From Pohlia nutans (taxonomy: Eukaryota > Streptophyta > Bryopsida > Bryales > Mniaceae), in assembly GCA_022496805.1 (NCBI GenBank), contig CM040089.1:39168372-39232371 (forward strand): a stretch of DNA of 64,000 bases, given 5' to 3'. A program made the translations under genes and the position numbers. Of this stretch, positions 23,393 through 34,460 are shown piece by piece. The notes under the pieces are model-generated. The model worked only from the letters and a program-made list of their open reading frames with translations. It was not told where the DNA came from and did no database searches. How positions within the stretch are numbered: position 1 is the stretch's first letter; every line of letters begins with the position of its first letter.

Positions 23393-24506
23393 CACTACTA
23401 GAAAATCGTGACCAAATCAACAGAAAATCAATTGATTTCTGTTGTTTCGGGCACTGCAATGACCGATTTCACTAATTTTTAAACTTTTTGTAAAAATCAA
23501 CAAATTGTTACCTACTTTCTGTTGATTTGAATAGTGCGATGACCAAATCAACAAAATTTTAGTGAATCTAGAATCTTTTTGAATATTTTTGGAATCTTTT
23601 GAAATCTTGTGGAATATTTTGTAATCCATTGGAATATTTCAGGAATATTTGGAATCTTTTGCAATTTATGGACTCGACTTCGTATGTTTATAAGATTTTG
23701 GAATGTTATTATACCATAGCAGTAGGGCAAGGTTGGTATATTGATGCCAAATAATTAATTAACTCTCGAAACTATGAGTCATAATTTCAAACTATTTTCC
23801 ACTTTTGAGTAAGCCCTTTTTGATACAATATTTGTTGAATACAATTATTGTACAAGATGTGAATTTTTTAATAAACTTGAGTTTCACTATTAAGTTAATA
23901 GAGAAAACCGAATAGAAGAGAGGTTGCAACAAGAGTCAAACATGAGTTTTGGCACTAAAAATATGATCCACTGTCACATATTCTCAGTGAATAGTAACTT
24001 GGTCTCCAATTAAATAGCAAATGAGGGTTGGGGGAACGTGTTTGCAATTGAGGGTCCCGCAGCCAAGACATTGTCAGGTGCTTGTTTTAGAGTATTTAGA
24101 AACTCAACTTAGTCTCAGTTTTGCACATATTCTCTGCTCAACACGAGTTTTGAGTTGAGTTCCTCTTTGAGAGCTTCTTTTCGGTTAACTCTAATGCCTA
24201 GATTTTTTTTGATCAATTCAAGTTGCAATTAAAAAGTTATTTTTCAAAAGGTGATTTTTTTTTTACTTTTGGGTAATTTTGGGCACCCATCACTAATAGA
24301 TCCAATTGGTTTTAAATTCTTTATACAAACTCTAAACAAGATTGTCAACATAATCCCCAAAGTTGAAAAACATCAAAGCACAAAATTGTGACTCTCAAAA
24401 CACTCAAAACATTTAAAACACCCTCATTTGGGCAACATTTAAAACTCCATGGTTGAAGTTCTATGTACTTTGAAAGTTTTTTTAAACTTAATCATTCACA
24501 ATTTAA

Positions 24507-25080
24507 CCCCTAAAGGACCGGGGGGGTATTGAACTTAGCTCTTGTTTTCTTGACTAACTCTTGTAGCAAGCTCAATGCCTTATTAGTGTGGAGTAATTCT
24601 GACGATCAGCACCGTTGAAACTAAAGAAGACTTACATAGCTTTTTTATGAAAGAAATATCAACAAAATCCCACAATCTTTGAGAAATGCCACCGTTGAGA
24701 AGATTGATGGAACTTGTTTGGAGTATTTTGTACATATGCTGAAATCGGATTGTTCAAAAGTGCTCCAAAAATTCTGAAAGTTTTACTGTGAGTAGAAATC
24801 ATCATTTAAAACATGTGAAAAAAAATTCAAGGAATTTGGAGGTGTAAAGAGAAAGATATGACGGTTTGAAGTGACGCCTAGATACCCACCGTGCAACTCA
24901 AAAAAATCACCAAAAATTGCTCACTTGATGAATTTCTGATCAAAAAGTACCTACAAATTTGGCTCTCAAAAAGAGCCAGGGTCTCTTTGTTGCTCATCCT
25001 ACAATTCATAGCCCAAGAACCGGAATTTTCTTACTTTCTAGTTCTAAAAGCCGTATAGGGGCCTTACGATCCTTTAGGGG
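24507..25080. mobile_element. TTAA-family element (574 bp)
   Basis: Left CCCCTAAAGGACCG and inverted right CCCCTAAAGGATCG, each directly abutting TTAA (24503-24506, 25081-25084). Non-coding; nested in the CACTA element. Confidence 0.65.
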
Positions 25081-25461
25081 TTAAAAGAAAAACTCAGCAG
25101 ACTTTGGCGGCCATTTTGTCATAGTAGAATAATTTTTTTTAAATCCTTGAACTAAAAAAACATGGTAAATCAAATGAAGTTACATCTCCAAAAATCCGTT
25201 TGTGATTTTGAGCCTCCATTCAAAAGTTATAGACAAAATTCAGAGTGAGGTAGCAAGGAATATTTTCTTTGATATTTTCAAACACCCTCTCTGAATTTTG
25301 TCTATAACTTTTGTATGGAGGCTTAAAATCACAAACGGATATTTTGACATAAAACTTAACTTGATTTGCCAGCTTTTCTTAGTCCAAAGATTTTAAAAAA
25401 AAGTTATTCTACTATGTCAAAACGGCCGCCAAAGTCTGTTGAGTTTGAAAACACAGAATAG
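25069..25461. repeat. Large imperfect hairpin, arms ~160 bp
   Basis: Left arm with CAGACTTTGGCGGCCATTTT, AATCCGTTTGTGATTTTGAG and TAGACAAAATTCAGAG pairs with a right arm holding the complementary blocks (25280-25445). The loop is short, around 25262-25280. This is a foldback that, if transcribed, would give a long double-stranded RNA. Confidence 0.75.
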
Positions 25462-25464
25462 TAA

Positions 25465-25825
25465 GGGCCGCTTCACACTATGGCCATCCAAGTCGAGAGG
25501 CTGTGGGATTGAGAGTCCAAACTTTGTTGAGAGTCCAAAGAAATCTACTGAAAATAGCCAATAAATATAGTTTCATTTTTTATGAAAAGAAATCGATGGC
25601 CTCTCGACTATAGTGACGGGTCTTGCAAAATGTAGGACCCAAACTTCCTCTCGAGAGGCTGTCACCTTGGTCAAAAAGTGTTGCCATGTAAGCATTTGAA
25701 GGTCCACGGCCTTTGGACTTTGGCCTCTAGTGTGAAGGGTCGAGAGGCCGAAACCATGGTTTCTTGCAATTTGATTGGTGGAAACCGACGGCCTCTCGAC
25801 CTTTGGCCATAGTGTGAAGCGGCCC
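25465..25825. mobile_element. Harbinger/Tourist-like MITE, TAA duplication
   Basis: GGGCCGCTTCACACTATGGC at the left is perfectly matched by the inverted right end (TGGCCATAGTGTGAAGCGGC then CC). TAA flanks both sides (25462-25464 and 25826-25828), the PIF/Harbinger 3-bp target. 361 bp, non-coding, with several internal CTCTCGA repeats. Confidence 0.85.
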
Positions 25826-25865
25826 TAAATGTATATGTAAGAAATAAATCATGCATTGTTCATCA

Positions 25866-26060
25866 AGTTCTAGTGGTGGTGAATTGGTTAGTGAGTAGAG
25901 TCATAAGTATGAGGTCTCGAGTTCAAACCTGAGTGGCAACCGTGTGTATATAGCTTGGCTGCTCGGAAGTACCGGGCATCCAAATAAAAGGAATTTTTGC
26001 CCGAAAAATCCGGGTAGCGAATTTTTTAATTTTTTAATTTTTTAATTTTTTTAATTTTTT
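25866..26060 (+). mobile_element. tRNA-derived SINE
   Basis: A tRNA-like head has a box-A-like GTGGTGAATTGG (about 25874-25885) and, some 35 bp on, box B GAGTTCAAACC (25919-25929) within GGTCTCGAGTTCAAACCTGA. This is followed by an unrelated body (GCTCGGAAGTACCGGGCATC) and a tail of repeated TTTTTTAA. The spacing and box B match plant tRNA-type SINEs, which are transcribed by RNA polymerase III and mobilised by LINE enzymes. Exact ends are uncertain. Confidence 0.7.
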
Positions 26061-26231
26061 ATTTGACCAAATCAACAGAAAAAATCAACAGATTTCTGTT
26101 GATGGATGACTGGAACAACGCGACCGAATCAACAGAAACTATCAACTCTTATTTGTTGATTTGGACGCTGAATTTTCTAGTAGTGAAAGGGGAAGGAGAT
26201 GAAGAGAGAGAAGAGAGATGGGCGGGTCTTT

Positions 26232-26251
26232 GGGTGCGCGGCCGCGCACCC
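26232..26251. repeat. Perfect 20-bp GC palindrome at inner edge of right TIR arm
   Basis: GGGTGCGCGGCCGCGCACCC, identical to 12104-12123. It is preceded by GGCGGGTCTTT, the inverted counterpart of AAAGACCC at the left edge of the satellite. Confidence 0.9.
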
Positions 26252-26777
26252 TAGCAGCTAAAAATAGAAATTTTCAAAAAATATATAAAAAAAAGTTTTA
26301 TTATTATTTTTATTTTATTTTATTTTATTTTTATTTTTATTTTTTTTGGGGGGGGAGGTGGCTCGAGTATAGGGTTCAGATGCATGCCACGGCCAAATTA
26401 TTATTATTATTATTTTTTTCTTTGTGCGTTGCTCCCATTGTTTAGTATTTTGCAGCCACAGCTGAAGAGAAAAGTAGAAGAAAAAAAAAGACAAAAAGGA
26501 AGACAAAAAGGAAGACAAGAGGAAGATAAGAAAGAAGACAAGAAAGAAATCAAGATAAAAAAGAAAAGATAAAAGATAAAAGATAAAAGATAAGATAAGA
26601 TAAAGATAAGAATAAAAAATAATTAAAATAATTATTTGTTTACAATGTAAGTGATTGTAGAAAGACAACATTGATGTTTTTTAGAGAACTTTTTAACCAA
26701 TTTTTTTTAAAGCCAAATATGCTTGTGAAATAAGCGCACTTGGCCAAGTGCATAAATAGCGAATTGCGTGTTCTATA

Positions 26778-28360
26778 CGAATTAAAAACACAACTGAAAC
26801 ATCCAGCAGTACAAAACAACTACTTTGACATAACTATTGTAGTATCTATGGTAGAAATGCTCTAAAACCGAACGCAACCCACCACATTCTACAGTCAAAA
26901 CGCACACAAATATAGACACAAATCAACAAGCCAATAGACCCGCAAAAGCATGTTGTACAAGAGAATACTAATTTGCTACAAAACCATATGAATTTGCACA
27001 CTCTACTCCATACTACTACTAAAAATACTCATGGCTAGGACCAGCAACAAGACTTGATAAAGGTCATTTCCGATGCCTTGAAGAATACATTAAAAAATAT
27101 GATTGCAAAAACAACTTAGTAAATGTACAATGAACCTCGATATAGACAATGAACTATCCATTGACTTTTAGTCCAATCCCGCAATAACCGACTCACAAAA
27201 AACAAGCCTTTTAAAATTTTGTATTGGCCAATACACTAGAAATGCTAGAAAACAACTATTTTTTGGCAGAGCGATTCCCATCAATCACATGTCCCATATG
27301 CAATTCCTTAAATGTAGATTCATAGCTCTATGTACTTCTAAAATGTAACCAACACAACATTCATGCCATTAGAGTTAAAAGACATAACACAAGAAGTACG
27401 GGAATTAAGAAAACTTTAGAATTTTATCATCACAAAAATCAAGTTGCTATATTCTCAGGAATGCATGCACATTTAACAACCCACAAAAAAACAAAATACC
27501 CCCATGGCTTTTTCCTTGCATATGTGGATGACAAAGATGCCACTACAACACCAAATTTACACCCAATATACTATGCGTCAAAGGACTCCTATACCAAAAG
27601 ATCCACCACTAAATTTAAAAAACAACCTCACAATACAATTTATTGAATTTAAATACTATAACGACAGGTTCTTACAAGAAACAATAGATGTTAAATCCAA
27701 AATATCAACAATTGATTAATAGTATTATTAACGATGGTTGGAAAATAGACCCACTCATTTTCATCATTGCGGGCGCGAGGGGAACAACACACAGTCACTT
27801 CTTCAACAAAACACCTTGAAAAAAGTTCAAACTACCCGAAACCTCTATTGAACACACTTTTAAAGAAATAAACACCATTTCTATACACCATGCCATGTTG
27901 ATTATGCAATTACAATACATAAAATAAAAATAGAGAATAACCAACCACTATTAATAGATCAGATTTGAAAATACAAACAAAACAAGTGGTGAAGACCACT
28001 ACACCCTTAAGTTTATCTTCTTTAGTATGAGCCACACTAACTATTTACTCAAACTATTTAGCTATAACTTTTTATGCAAGGCAAATATTTTTACCAAAAT
28101 TGAAGATTTTGGTACTACTCATGTAGAAGAACATCCATACAGTAACACACTTGGTAAAATTATTCATCCTACGTATAAAAATATAGTTATTATTAAATAA
28201 TTAGTGCGTCTTGGAGTAAATAGGATAAGTGGTGTATTAATTCTTGTTAGCTCAATGAACAAAAGACGTAGCTGATTGGTTGATAACTTTTTTTGCCTAT
28301 GATAACTCACTAGCAACACCAAGTCATGTATATCATATTATTGTTTAAACGGAGCCAACG
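26778..28360 (+). mobile_element. Right part of the decayed retroelement (RT-like YVDD relic)
   Basis: Continues the G-poor sequence of 17080-18519. A frame around 27500-27545 reads GFFLAYVDDKDATTT, with the YVDD tetrad of reverse-transcriptase catalytic centres at 27521-27532. Near 28260-28345 a frame reads TKDVADWLITFFAYDNSLAT, resembling the ..AD.L/T.. end of retroelement polyproteins, then a stop. Many frameshifts and stops separate these, so it is long dead. Copia or LINE origin cannot be decided by eye. The YVDD match alone could be chance. Confidence 0.45.
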
Positions 28361-28379
28361 GTAATTGAACTCTTACCAC

Positions 28380-28528
28380 ATAATTATAATTAAAAGTTCT
28401 TCACACAAAAACCCGCTTCGGGTTAAAAGGAGAGAGAAAACAACAACGGGAAAACCCGCGAGATCCATGTGTCAAAGAAGGGCACAAGGCCCAAGAAGCG
28501 AAGCCAAAGAGGCCCGGCAAAAACAAAA

Positions 28529-28560
<32 letters not shown>

Positions 28561-28655
28561 CAAAAAGAACAAAAGGCCCAAAGGCCGTGAAGGAGCCTTG
28601 AAAGCCCGAAGGCCGAAGAGGCCCAAAGATCTTCACCAACCAACCACATAATCTA
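28380..28655. other. GC-rich purine segment with a 30-base G homopolymer
   Basis: Sequence jumps from AT-rich to GC-rich with AAGGCCC/GGGCCTT-type repeats (GGCCCAAGAAG, AGGCCCAAAGGCC) around an uninterrupted run of 30 G at 28527-28556. It borders the dead retroelement and may be its untranslated end or an unrelated insert. Small open frames on both strands here are low-complexity. Confidence 0.6.
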
Positions 28656-28797
28656 TGAATTGGCGATCATCACCAATACAAACCTTAAATTATATCCTAC
28701 AATTACCCAACTACTATATTATAGTTACTTTTTGCTATTCATTATTACTCACTAGCGTGTCTATTTTCGGAAGGGGAGAGTAGTCTTGCACCAATCA

Positions 28798-28891
28798 CTC
28801 TTTGTCTGGTAGACATTAACTCATTGTCAAAACAAACAGACACTTTATTCACGCTTGTTTCAAAAGAGGACCGGAGTTTCTATCTATCTGC
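28798..28891 (+). repeat. Retroelement 3'-end-like repeat, copy 1
   Basis: Contains CAGACACTTTATTCACGC, AAAGAGGAC.GGAGTT and a short TCTATCTATC tail, matching 54435-54532 along about 95 bp. A microsatellite tail is typical of LINE 3' ends. Differences between the copies are mainly CG to TG/CA, as from methylation decay. Confidence 0.6.
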
Positions 28892-28937
28892 AATTTGTAC
28901 CATTTTGAGCTATATTTAGAATGTCTTTCCTTTTTAA

Positions 28938-29515
28938 CCCCTAAATGTCACAGCGTCTAGTTTGTGGACGATCAACAGATTCAAACTCATCCTACATTCT
29001 CATCAATGTTTGGATGAAAGTCATTCAATTTTTTTGAGATACTTCACCAAGTTGTTGGCCTATCCAATGGTTGGATTTAGTTATACTTGAGTACAAATTT
29101 TTCTAAAATTACAAATGTAGAAGTATGTCAAGTTGTTAACCAAGCCAAAATTGCATTGACTGTAGTTCAAAAGTGGCCTTGCAAAAATGAGGTCATAGAT
29201 TTAAGGAACACAAAAACTTCAAAGAATCACTACGTTTAAGAGTATCTCATTTCCAATTCATTCCAAAAAAATTTACTCAATTATTTTATTTTATTTTTGT
29301 AATCAAATTTAGAAGAAGTTTTTAATTTTAACTTTCAAAATTTATAATTAAATATTGGTGATAGTATTGGTGAATTGAATCGTACGGATGGAATCTGAAA
29401 TTCAAAATCTAGAACTTTCATTTGTATATCAATTCCAAAATATTCTTCTAAATAGTACTTTATGATGATTTTTTTCAAATCGTCAATTCCAAGGATACCC
29501 TGGTACGTTTAAGGG
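28938..29515. mobile_element. TTAA-family element (578 bp)
   Basis: CCCCTAAATGTCAC left and, inverted, CCCTTAAACGTACC right, each next to TTAA (28934-28937, 29516-29519). Its right half (GGAATCTGAAATTCAAAAT region) is related to the elements at 39159 and 56349, which are of nearly equal length. Confidence 0.65.
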
Positions 29516-29841
29516 TTAACCAATCATCTCGTGTTAATCTTTCTACCCTACCTTCTTCTAGAAGGCCCTCGTTCCGCTGCAGACTTTCTACTACCTTTAC
29601 ATGTTTATGGCTTTATCTCTTTCACTACCATCACATCTCTTGTTGGCCTTAAATCCTTTCAACCATTTGTACATTGATACCTACAAACCAAAAAGAAATA
29701 AATAATCGAAACTGAGAATTTATTAAACAAATTTGAATTTTTTGATAAAGATTTATTATTATTTTATATATCATTTGAACAACAACTCAATGGAGCTAAA
29801 TTACAAAGTCTCATGAACAAAATTAACTATATGGGGTTTAA

Positions 29842-30387
29842 CCTTTTAACGTCCCATTCCGTTGTAGAACAGTCAAACTACATTTTTATACACAGTTCAG
29901 CTTTTAAGATTTGTTAAAATATATTTTTTAATATTTTTCATGCATGAAAATGTATGTTTCCTATTAGTCCTAAAATTTTCAGATTTTTCTGATACAAAAT
30001 GAACTTTTTACAAATTTTTAGGTCAAATACTTCAAGAAATTCATATTAACTACCAAAAATCTTCAAAAAATATAAAATTTCTAGAACATGTGCAAATGAC
30101 AATGGAGAATCACATGGTATATTTCTGTAGAATTTTTTTACTTTTAATTTTAAAATTCAAAAGGTGAACATCCTATGCAGTGTAATTCAAACCTTGAGCT
30201 ACATAGCTTGCAACAGAAATGAAATATTCAATACTTGAAATTTATAAGATCTGAAAAGTGAAGTGAAAATTAGACTCGATAAACTTCATTTTTTCAATTG
30301 AAAGCTATAGCAAACAATTCATCTTCAAAGTCAAAATTGGCTTTGACCAACAATTATCCACTATTTGGATGCGCGGTCCTTAAAGGG
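29842..30387. mobile_element. TTAA-family element (546 bp)
   Basis: CCTTTTAACGTCCC left and, inverted, CCCTTTAAGGACCG right, adjacent to TTAA at 29838-29841 and 30388-30391. Interior AT-rich, non-coding. Confidence 0.55.
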
Positions 30388-31133
30388 TTAAGAAAATATA
30401 CGCAATTTGTGAAGAAACTACGTAGCTTGCTGGGTTTTGATAGTTCATCATGCCTCTTTTTTTTTTCTGATCCCAGGTTGGTAGAAACTCGTAGATGCAA
30501 TGGCATTGTTACATTTTGAATCAAACTTTTGAACACGCAAAGCATAAACATAGGCCACTTTCTTCTCTTCAATTTTTTATTTTTTCATCTATTATACAAT
30601 ACTATGTATCCCATTCCAAAGTTTCACTAGAAAGTAAACAATTTGGGTCTTGCAACAAGAAGGGTTCTGAAAATAAAAGCTGCTGTATCTGGACACACGA
30701 AGAGACAATAATAATATCAATTTTACAAACTACCAATAGCATGATTTCAAACTAAGAAAACTCTGAATATCAAGAAACAATGTCCAATTCAAACGTTCGA
30801 AATAGAGTATTTTCAACATAACATTCATAACATACTAAAAATCATTGAAAGTAAATTAATCCATAGATTATAATTTAGATAATTAGAAACTTCTTGAGTC
30901 CATTATTAATTCCAAAGGGACCAAGGATTTGTAGTTTTAAAATGAAAAATTCAATCAATCATGTTACAAAAATAATAATTCAGATAGGGTCATATTTTAT
31001 ATCACTAGAATAAGTGAAGAACATTACATGTGTTGATAATTTTTTTAAAAAGAAGCCTACGTAAGACCTAATCAAAACTACTAAAAAAACACATGAGGCC
31101 CAATTCATCTCTGGACCAGACAAAGGTCCTTAA
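30388..31133. other. AT-rich DNA related to 42970-43180
   Basis: No gene. About 30910-31110 shares blocks (GTTTTAAAATGA, TTTTATATC, GTGAAGAACATT.CATGTGTT) with 42975-43160, so it is an additional, more decayed TTAA-family fragment whose left end is no longer clear. Confidence 0.45.
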
Positions 31134-31379
31134 ACCTTAAAGGACATATGCTTTTCTCATTCCATACCCAAAATCTCATTTAAACTCCATTTTAAGCATG
31201 ATTTCCTTTCTAATTTACTTCGATTCTATTTTTAAGAAGTATAGATCCATCAAAGGTGCTCAGTTTGACATTTAAAAAAACGCCATTTGATACAACGGAA
31301 TAGAAGTTATGAGCAAGATTCTCCAAAAATTCTCCCAAAATACTATTAAGTTTGTGGGACTTGCTAAGTCCTGTAAGGG
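31134..31379. mobile_element. TTAA-family element, subtype shared with 37086-37319
   Basis: ACCTTAAAGGACATATG left and GTAAGGG right, bounded by TTAA at 31130-31133 and 31380-31383. Nearly its whole 246 bp aligns, inverted, with 37086-37319; shared text includes CCATTTTAAGCATGAT, TTTCTAATTTACTT and CATTTGATACAAC. Independent copies with the same TTAA edges confirm the boundaries. Confidence 0.8.
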
Positions 31380-31383
31380 TTAA

Positions 31384-32109
31384 CCCTTAAACACGCCTAG
31401 TCCAAAAATTGGCTTATGAATGGAACTGACTATTCAATTCCAACTGCTACGTCAATGATTTCTATCTTATACTTTTTGTAAAGGATTTTGCTTGGTCATA
31501 CCACCCCTTTAAGTTAAATTCAGATCATTCAAGCTATTTTTAGATTTACATGGGTTCCCAACTACAAAAAGAGTTGTAAAAACGGTTCGCCGTATAATGT
31601 ATTTTGGATTTTTCTGCTTTTTCTACTTAAACTAAATTTAGGCCATGAAAATGAGTTCTATTGCATTTGAGCTTTACTCACAAAATGAAGTTTGCCAAAT
31701 CTAGTTTCTACTCTACTTTGAGTTTTTGATTGTTTAAAAAATTGAGTGTTTTATTGCAGTTACAAGTTGAGTAGGTATTACCATGGTGTAGCAAAAAAAT
31801 CTAAATTTAGATTAACAAATGATTTTCATTAACTAAACTTTTTTCCACTGTAATTTACACCTTTGGTAAACAAATCCGAATTTCTTTAGAACATTTGCAA
31901 TTGATATGAATTTTTTTTACAATCGCTTCAAAATATCATAGTAATTGCAAATTTTCACCAAAATTTATGAAAAAATCATAATTTGTAGTAGACACGTGGC
32001 TTCATCTACTAAAAAAATATAAAGTTGAATTTTTGTATTATTTATAGTGGCAAAATTGAGTGTAACAGATAAAATAGGATTCCATGGTCATAGGTCCGAC
32101 CTTTAGGGG
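31384..32109. mobile_element. TTAA-family element abutting the previous one
   Basis: CCCTTAAACACGCC left and, inverted, CCCCTAAAGGTCGG right; TTAA at 31380-31383, shared with the preceding element, and 32110-32113. 726 bp, non-coding. Confidence 0.55.
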
Positions 32110-32113
32110 TTAA

Positions 32114-33625
32114 TCCGACAGTGAGTGACGGCAAGGACCAAGGCCAGAGTAATACTGAGGGCCGATTTACATGATGGACGAAGGCCAATTCCAATTCACA
32201 TGAAAATAGTGGCTCCTGGCAAGAAGGGAGCTCTAAGACAACCCCAAGGAAAGTGAATTGGGTTTCCAATTTGCTCCAACTCAAATCTCTTCCTTGGAGC
32301 TGTATCAGGTTTTTTTCTTTAGTGCATAAGAATATAATTGCAGTTCATTAAAATAAGAATTTCAGGGAATGACCTTGACTCCATCATACAAAAGTTTTGA
32401 GGTTGATTTCGTGTAATAAGCCAATCACATACAAGTCACGCATGTCATAGCAAAAAAATTGGCCTTGACCCGTCATGTAAAGCCCATGGGGCCATAGGGA
32501 TAGGCCATTGCCATGCCATGCGGGGGTGGGACCCATGCAAATTTGCATGAGCTCCAGCCCTGGTGGGACACCCCTAATGAGTGAAGCTCACTATTTTCAA
32601 CCCCTGATGAGTTTCATCCAGAACCTTTCATCCAGCATCTTCCATCCTGACAAAGTCCCCAAAGAGAAGATCAATTTCTGTGGCCCACCGTGGATAACAT
32701 GTGAATTATCCAAAGCTGAGGTGGCGGAGTTTCAGAGGACGACTGGCCCGGGATTAGATCGTGGATCACCCGTCCCGAGCCTACGGCAGGAGATCGGGCT
32801 ACAAGGATGGACCCGGCCCGGCCCGGCCGGGGCTCCCAGTTCAAATAAGCGAACCCAGTCCACACTTTTCAGTGGCCAGGTCCACACTAATTCGAATATT
32901 CTCACCATGCCCATTTTAAATTTAGGCCACGAAGGACAAATCTAAACTGAAGCATCAGTGGCACCCTGAAAATTGGAATCTAAGCAAAATGATTAGGCTA
33001 CGAGCCTTCGTTTCTAAGTTTGGTGATCATGGGGATTTCCCTCCCACTCATTTGTGGTCAAATTTGTGCCGGATTTCCAGGTTTAGAAAATAACATAAAT
33101 CATACGGAGCAACATTCTTGACCCTACAGAATCCAATATTTCTAAAAATAATCTCCCAATGAGTTATAAAGATATAAAATGAAAGAAATACAGAAGGAAT
33201 TTTACACCATTTTTTTTTCTCTCTTTTGTTTTGTTCTTTGAATTCTTCGCCGTTACCTTTTTCTTTGAATCTTCTTTGTCCTTTTTGTTTCAAAACTTGA
33301 ACATCTTTCTTTAGGAAGTAACCAGTATGTAATACACTACTAAGGGCCGATTTACACTAGAAGACATTGGGTTGGAGCCCAAAGAAATGGAGAAATATGG
33401 TTGGCGAATAGATTTTTGGATTTACATCAAAGAAAACTTAAGCTGCAACCCATGTTTTTCTTCGTGGATAAAAAATCTAGCTGGAATCCTACATGGCAAA
33501 AATGGATAGTGATTTCCTAGGCTTAAGGAGAGTATTTTTGAAGAAGGTCATCGAGCTTCCTGTCCCCAAAGGCAAAGAGAGAATTCGGGAAGATCTTTTT
33601 CACCATATCGTTTAAATTAGTTTAT
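32114..33625. other. Intergenic DNA with a GC-rich patch
   Basis: 32460-32950 is GC-richer with a 145-codon open frame on the plus strand that shows no recognisable domain and contains a low-complexity GGCCCGGCCC stretch; not called as a gene. Two similar single ends, GGGCCGATTTACA at about 32160 and 33345 (the second after TAA), look like Harbinger-type termini without partners. Confidence 0.4.
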
Positions 33626-34460
33626 CCCCTAACTGTCCTGATGTTCATATTTTGAATGTTTTTTGGGTTGCTTTCACCTTTGAAGAGCTATAACTTTTGC
33701 ATACAATGTCTGATTTCAATGAAATTTTCCAAAACCCCCTTTCCCCTTATATTGTCTAGTTTTTGTGGTAAAAATTTCAAATCGATCTAAGATGTAATGA
33801 ATTTTTGGGAATCATTCTAGTACATGGGTCTTAATTTTGGACAATTTTGTGCATTTTGATGGCTGCAACTTCAGGAGTTTGTTCCTCCTTCGTCCAATGT
33901 CCGTTTTCAATAAACATTGTTGGGTTAGATTTTCCCTAAAGTCTAGTTATCATGGTAAAATTTTCATATCAATCCAAGTTTTTCTAAATTTTTGGGAGCC
34001 ATTTTAGTGCCCGGGTTTATTTTGAATACATTTTTGCTTTTTGGGTCAAATGGGTCACTTTTTGAGCTACTTTTGACATTACAAGGCCATTTTAGGGCAC
34101 ATCAATTTATTTCATGAGTACTTTTTGGTACCAATATGTTTATATGATGATTTTTAACCACTTTATCGAGCACTTTATAGTTTAAAGTTTTTCATTTGAG
34201 TAGGTTTAGAAATCAAATTTCACCTCTAATGTGTTGCTAGGAAATTTTCAGCATCCTATTTCAACACTAAAACATTTTGATCTTGCAACAATGTGGCCAA
34301 ATGAATCCAAATTTGATCCACATCCTTGGGTCCACATCATCTACAGCATGTATACTACAAGATTGTACGGTTGAAATTTCTAAACCTCACTTACATTTAG
34401 ACCTATAACACATCAAAAGCAATGATGTTTTTAAGCCCAAAAAACTAGGGATGCTTAGGG
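33626..34460. mobile_element. Probable TTAA-family element (weak left end)
   Basis: Right end GCTTAGGGG followed by TTAA (34461-34464). The best left partner is CCCCTAACTGTCC at 33626, preceded by TTTAT rather than TTAA. Interior non-coding. Confidence 0.35.

Larger units (their letters stand above)
23393..26185. mobile_element. Non-autonomous CACTA (CMC/EnSpm) element
   Basis: Ends CACTACTAGAAAAT and, on the other strand, the same CACTACTAGAAAAT. Subterminal repeats of ACCAAATCAACAGAAA, in both orientations, occur near 23411, 23541, 26065 and 26125, as is usual for CACTA transposase binding. The flanking triplets are AGA and AAA, a one-mismatch 3-bp duplication. There is no transposase frame; the interior is filled with other elements. 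It is inserted between the heptamer satellite and the right TIR arm of the 8.25-kb element. Confidence 0.85.
18520..26771. mobile_element. 8.25-kb long-TIR element with heptamer array and nested CACTA
   Basis: Ends ACACAGAATTCGCTATTTAC and, inverted, ACACGCAATTCGCTATTTAT start inverted arms of about 520-540 bp (18520-19051 and about 26215-26771). The arms share the GCACTTGG, TCTTTCT.CAATC.CTTACA, pyrimidine-rich, GTGGCTG and GCGCGGCCGCGCACCCAAAG segments in the same order. The insertion is flanked by the 6-bp direct repeat TCTATA. The space between the arms holds the heptamer satellite and a later CACTA insertion. No transposase is visible, so it is non-autonomous. It belongs to the same family as 11026-12528. 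A Mutator-like identity is inferred from arm length and cargo. Confidence 0.75.

Noticed and set aside
18960..23401. Reading frames of 1440-1475 codons on both strands (Pro-Ser-Val-Ser-Arg and Gly-Arg-Arg-Glu repeats)
   Set aside because: They are produced by a stop-free 7-bp tandem repeat; all phases are open at once, there is no start context, and the sequence is inside a transposable element.
32508..32945. 145-codon plus-strand frame
   Set aside because: Low-complexity GGCCCGGCCC core, no domain and no conserved-looking exon structure.
32157..33370. Harbinger element between the two GGGCCGATTTACA ends
   Set aside because: Both ends are in the same orientation, so they cannot be the two termini of one element; no inverted partner was found for either.
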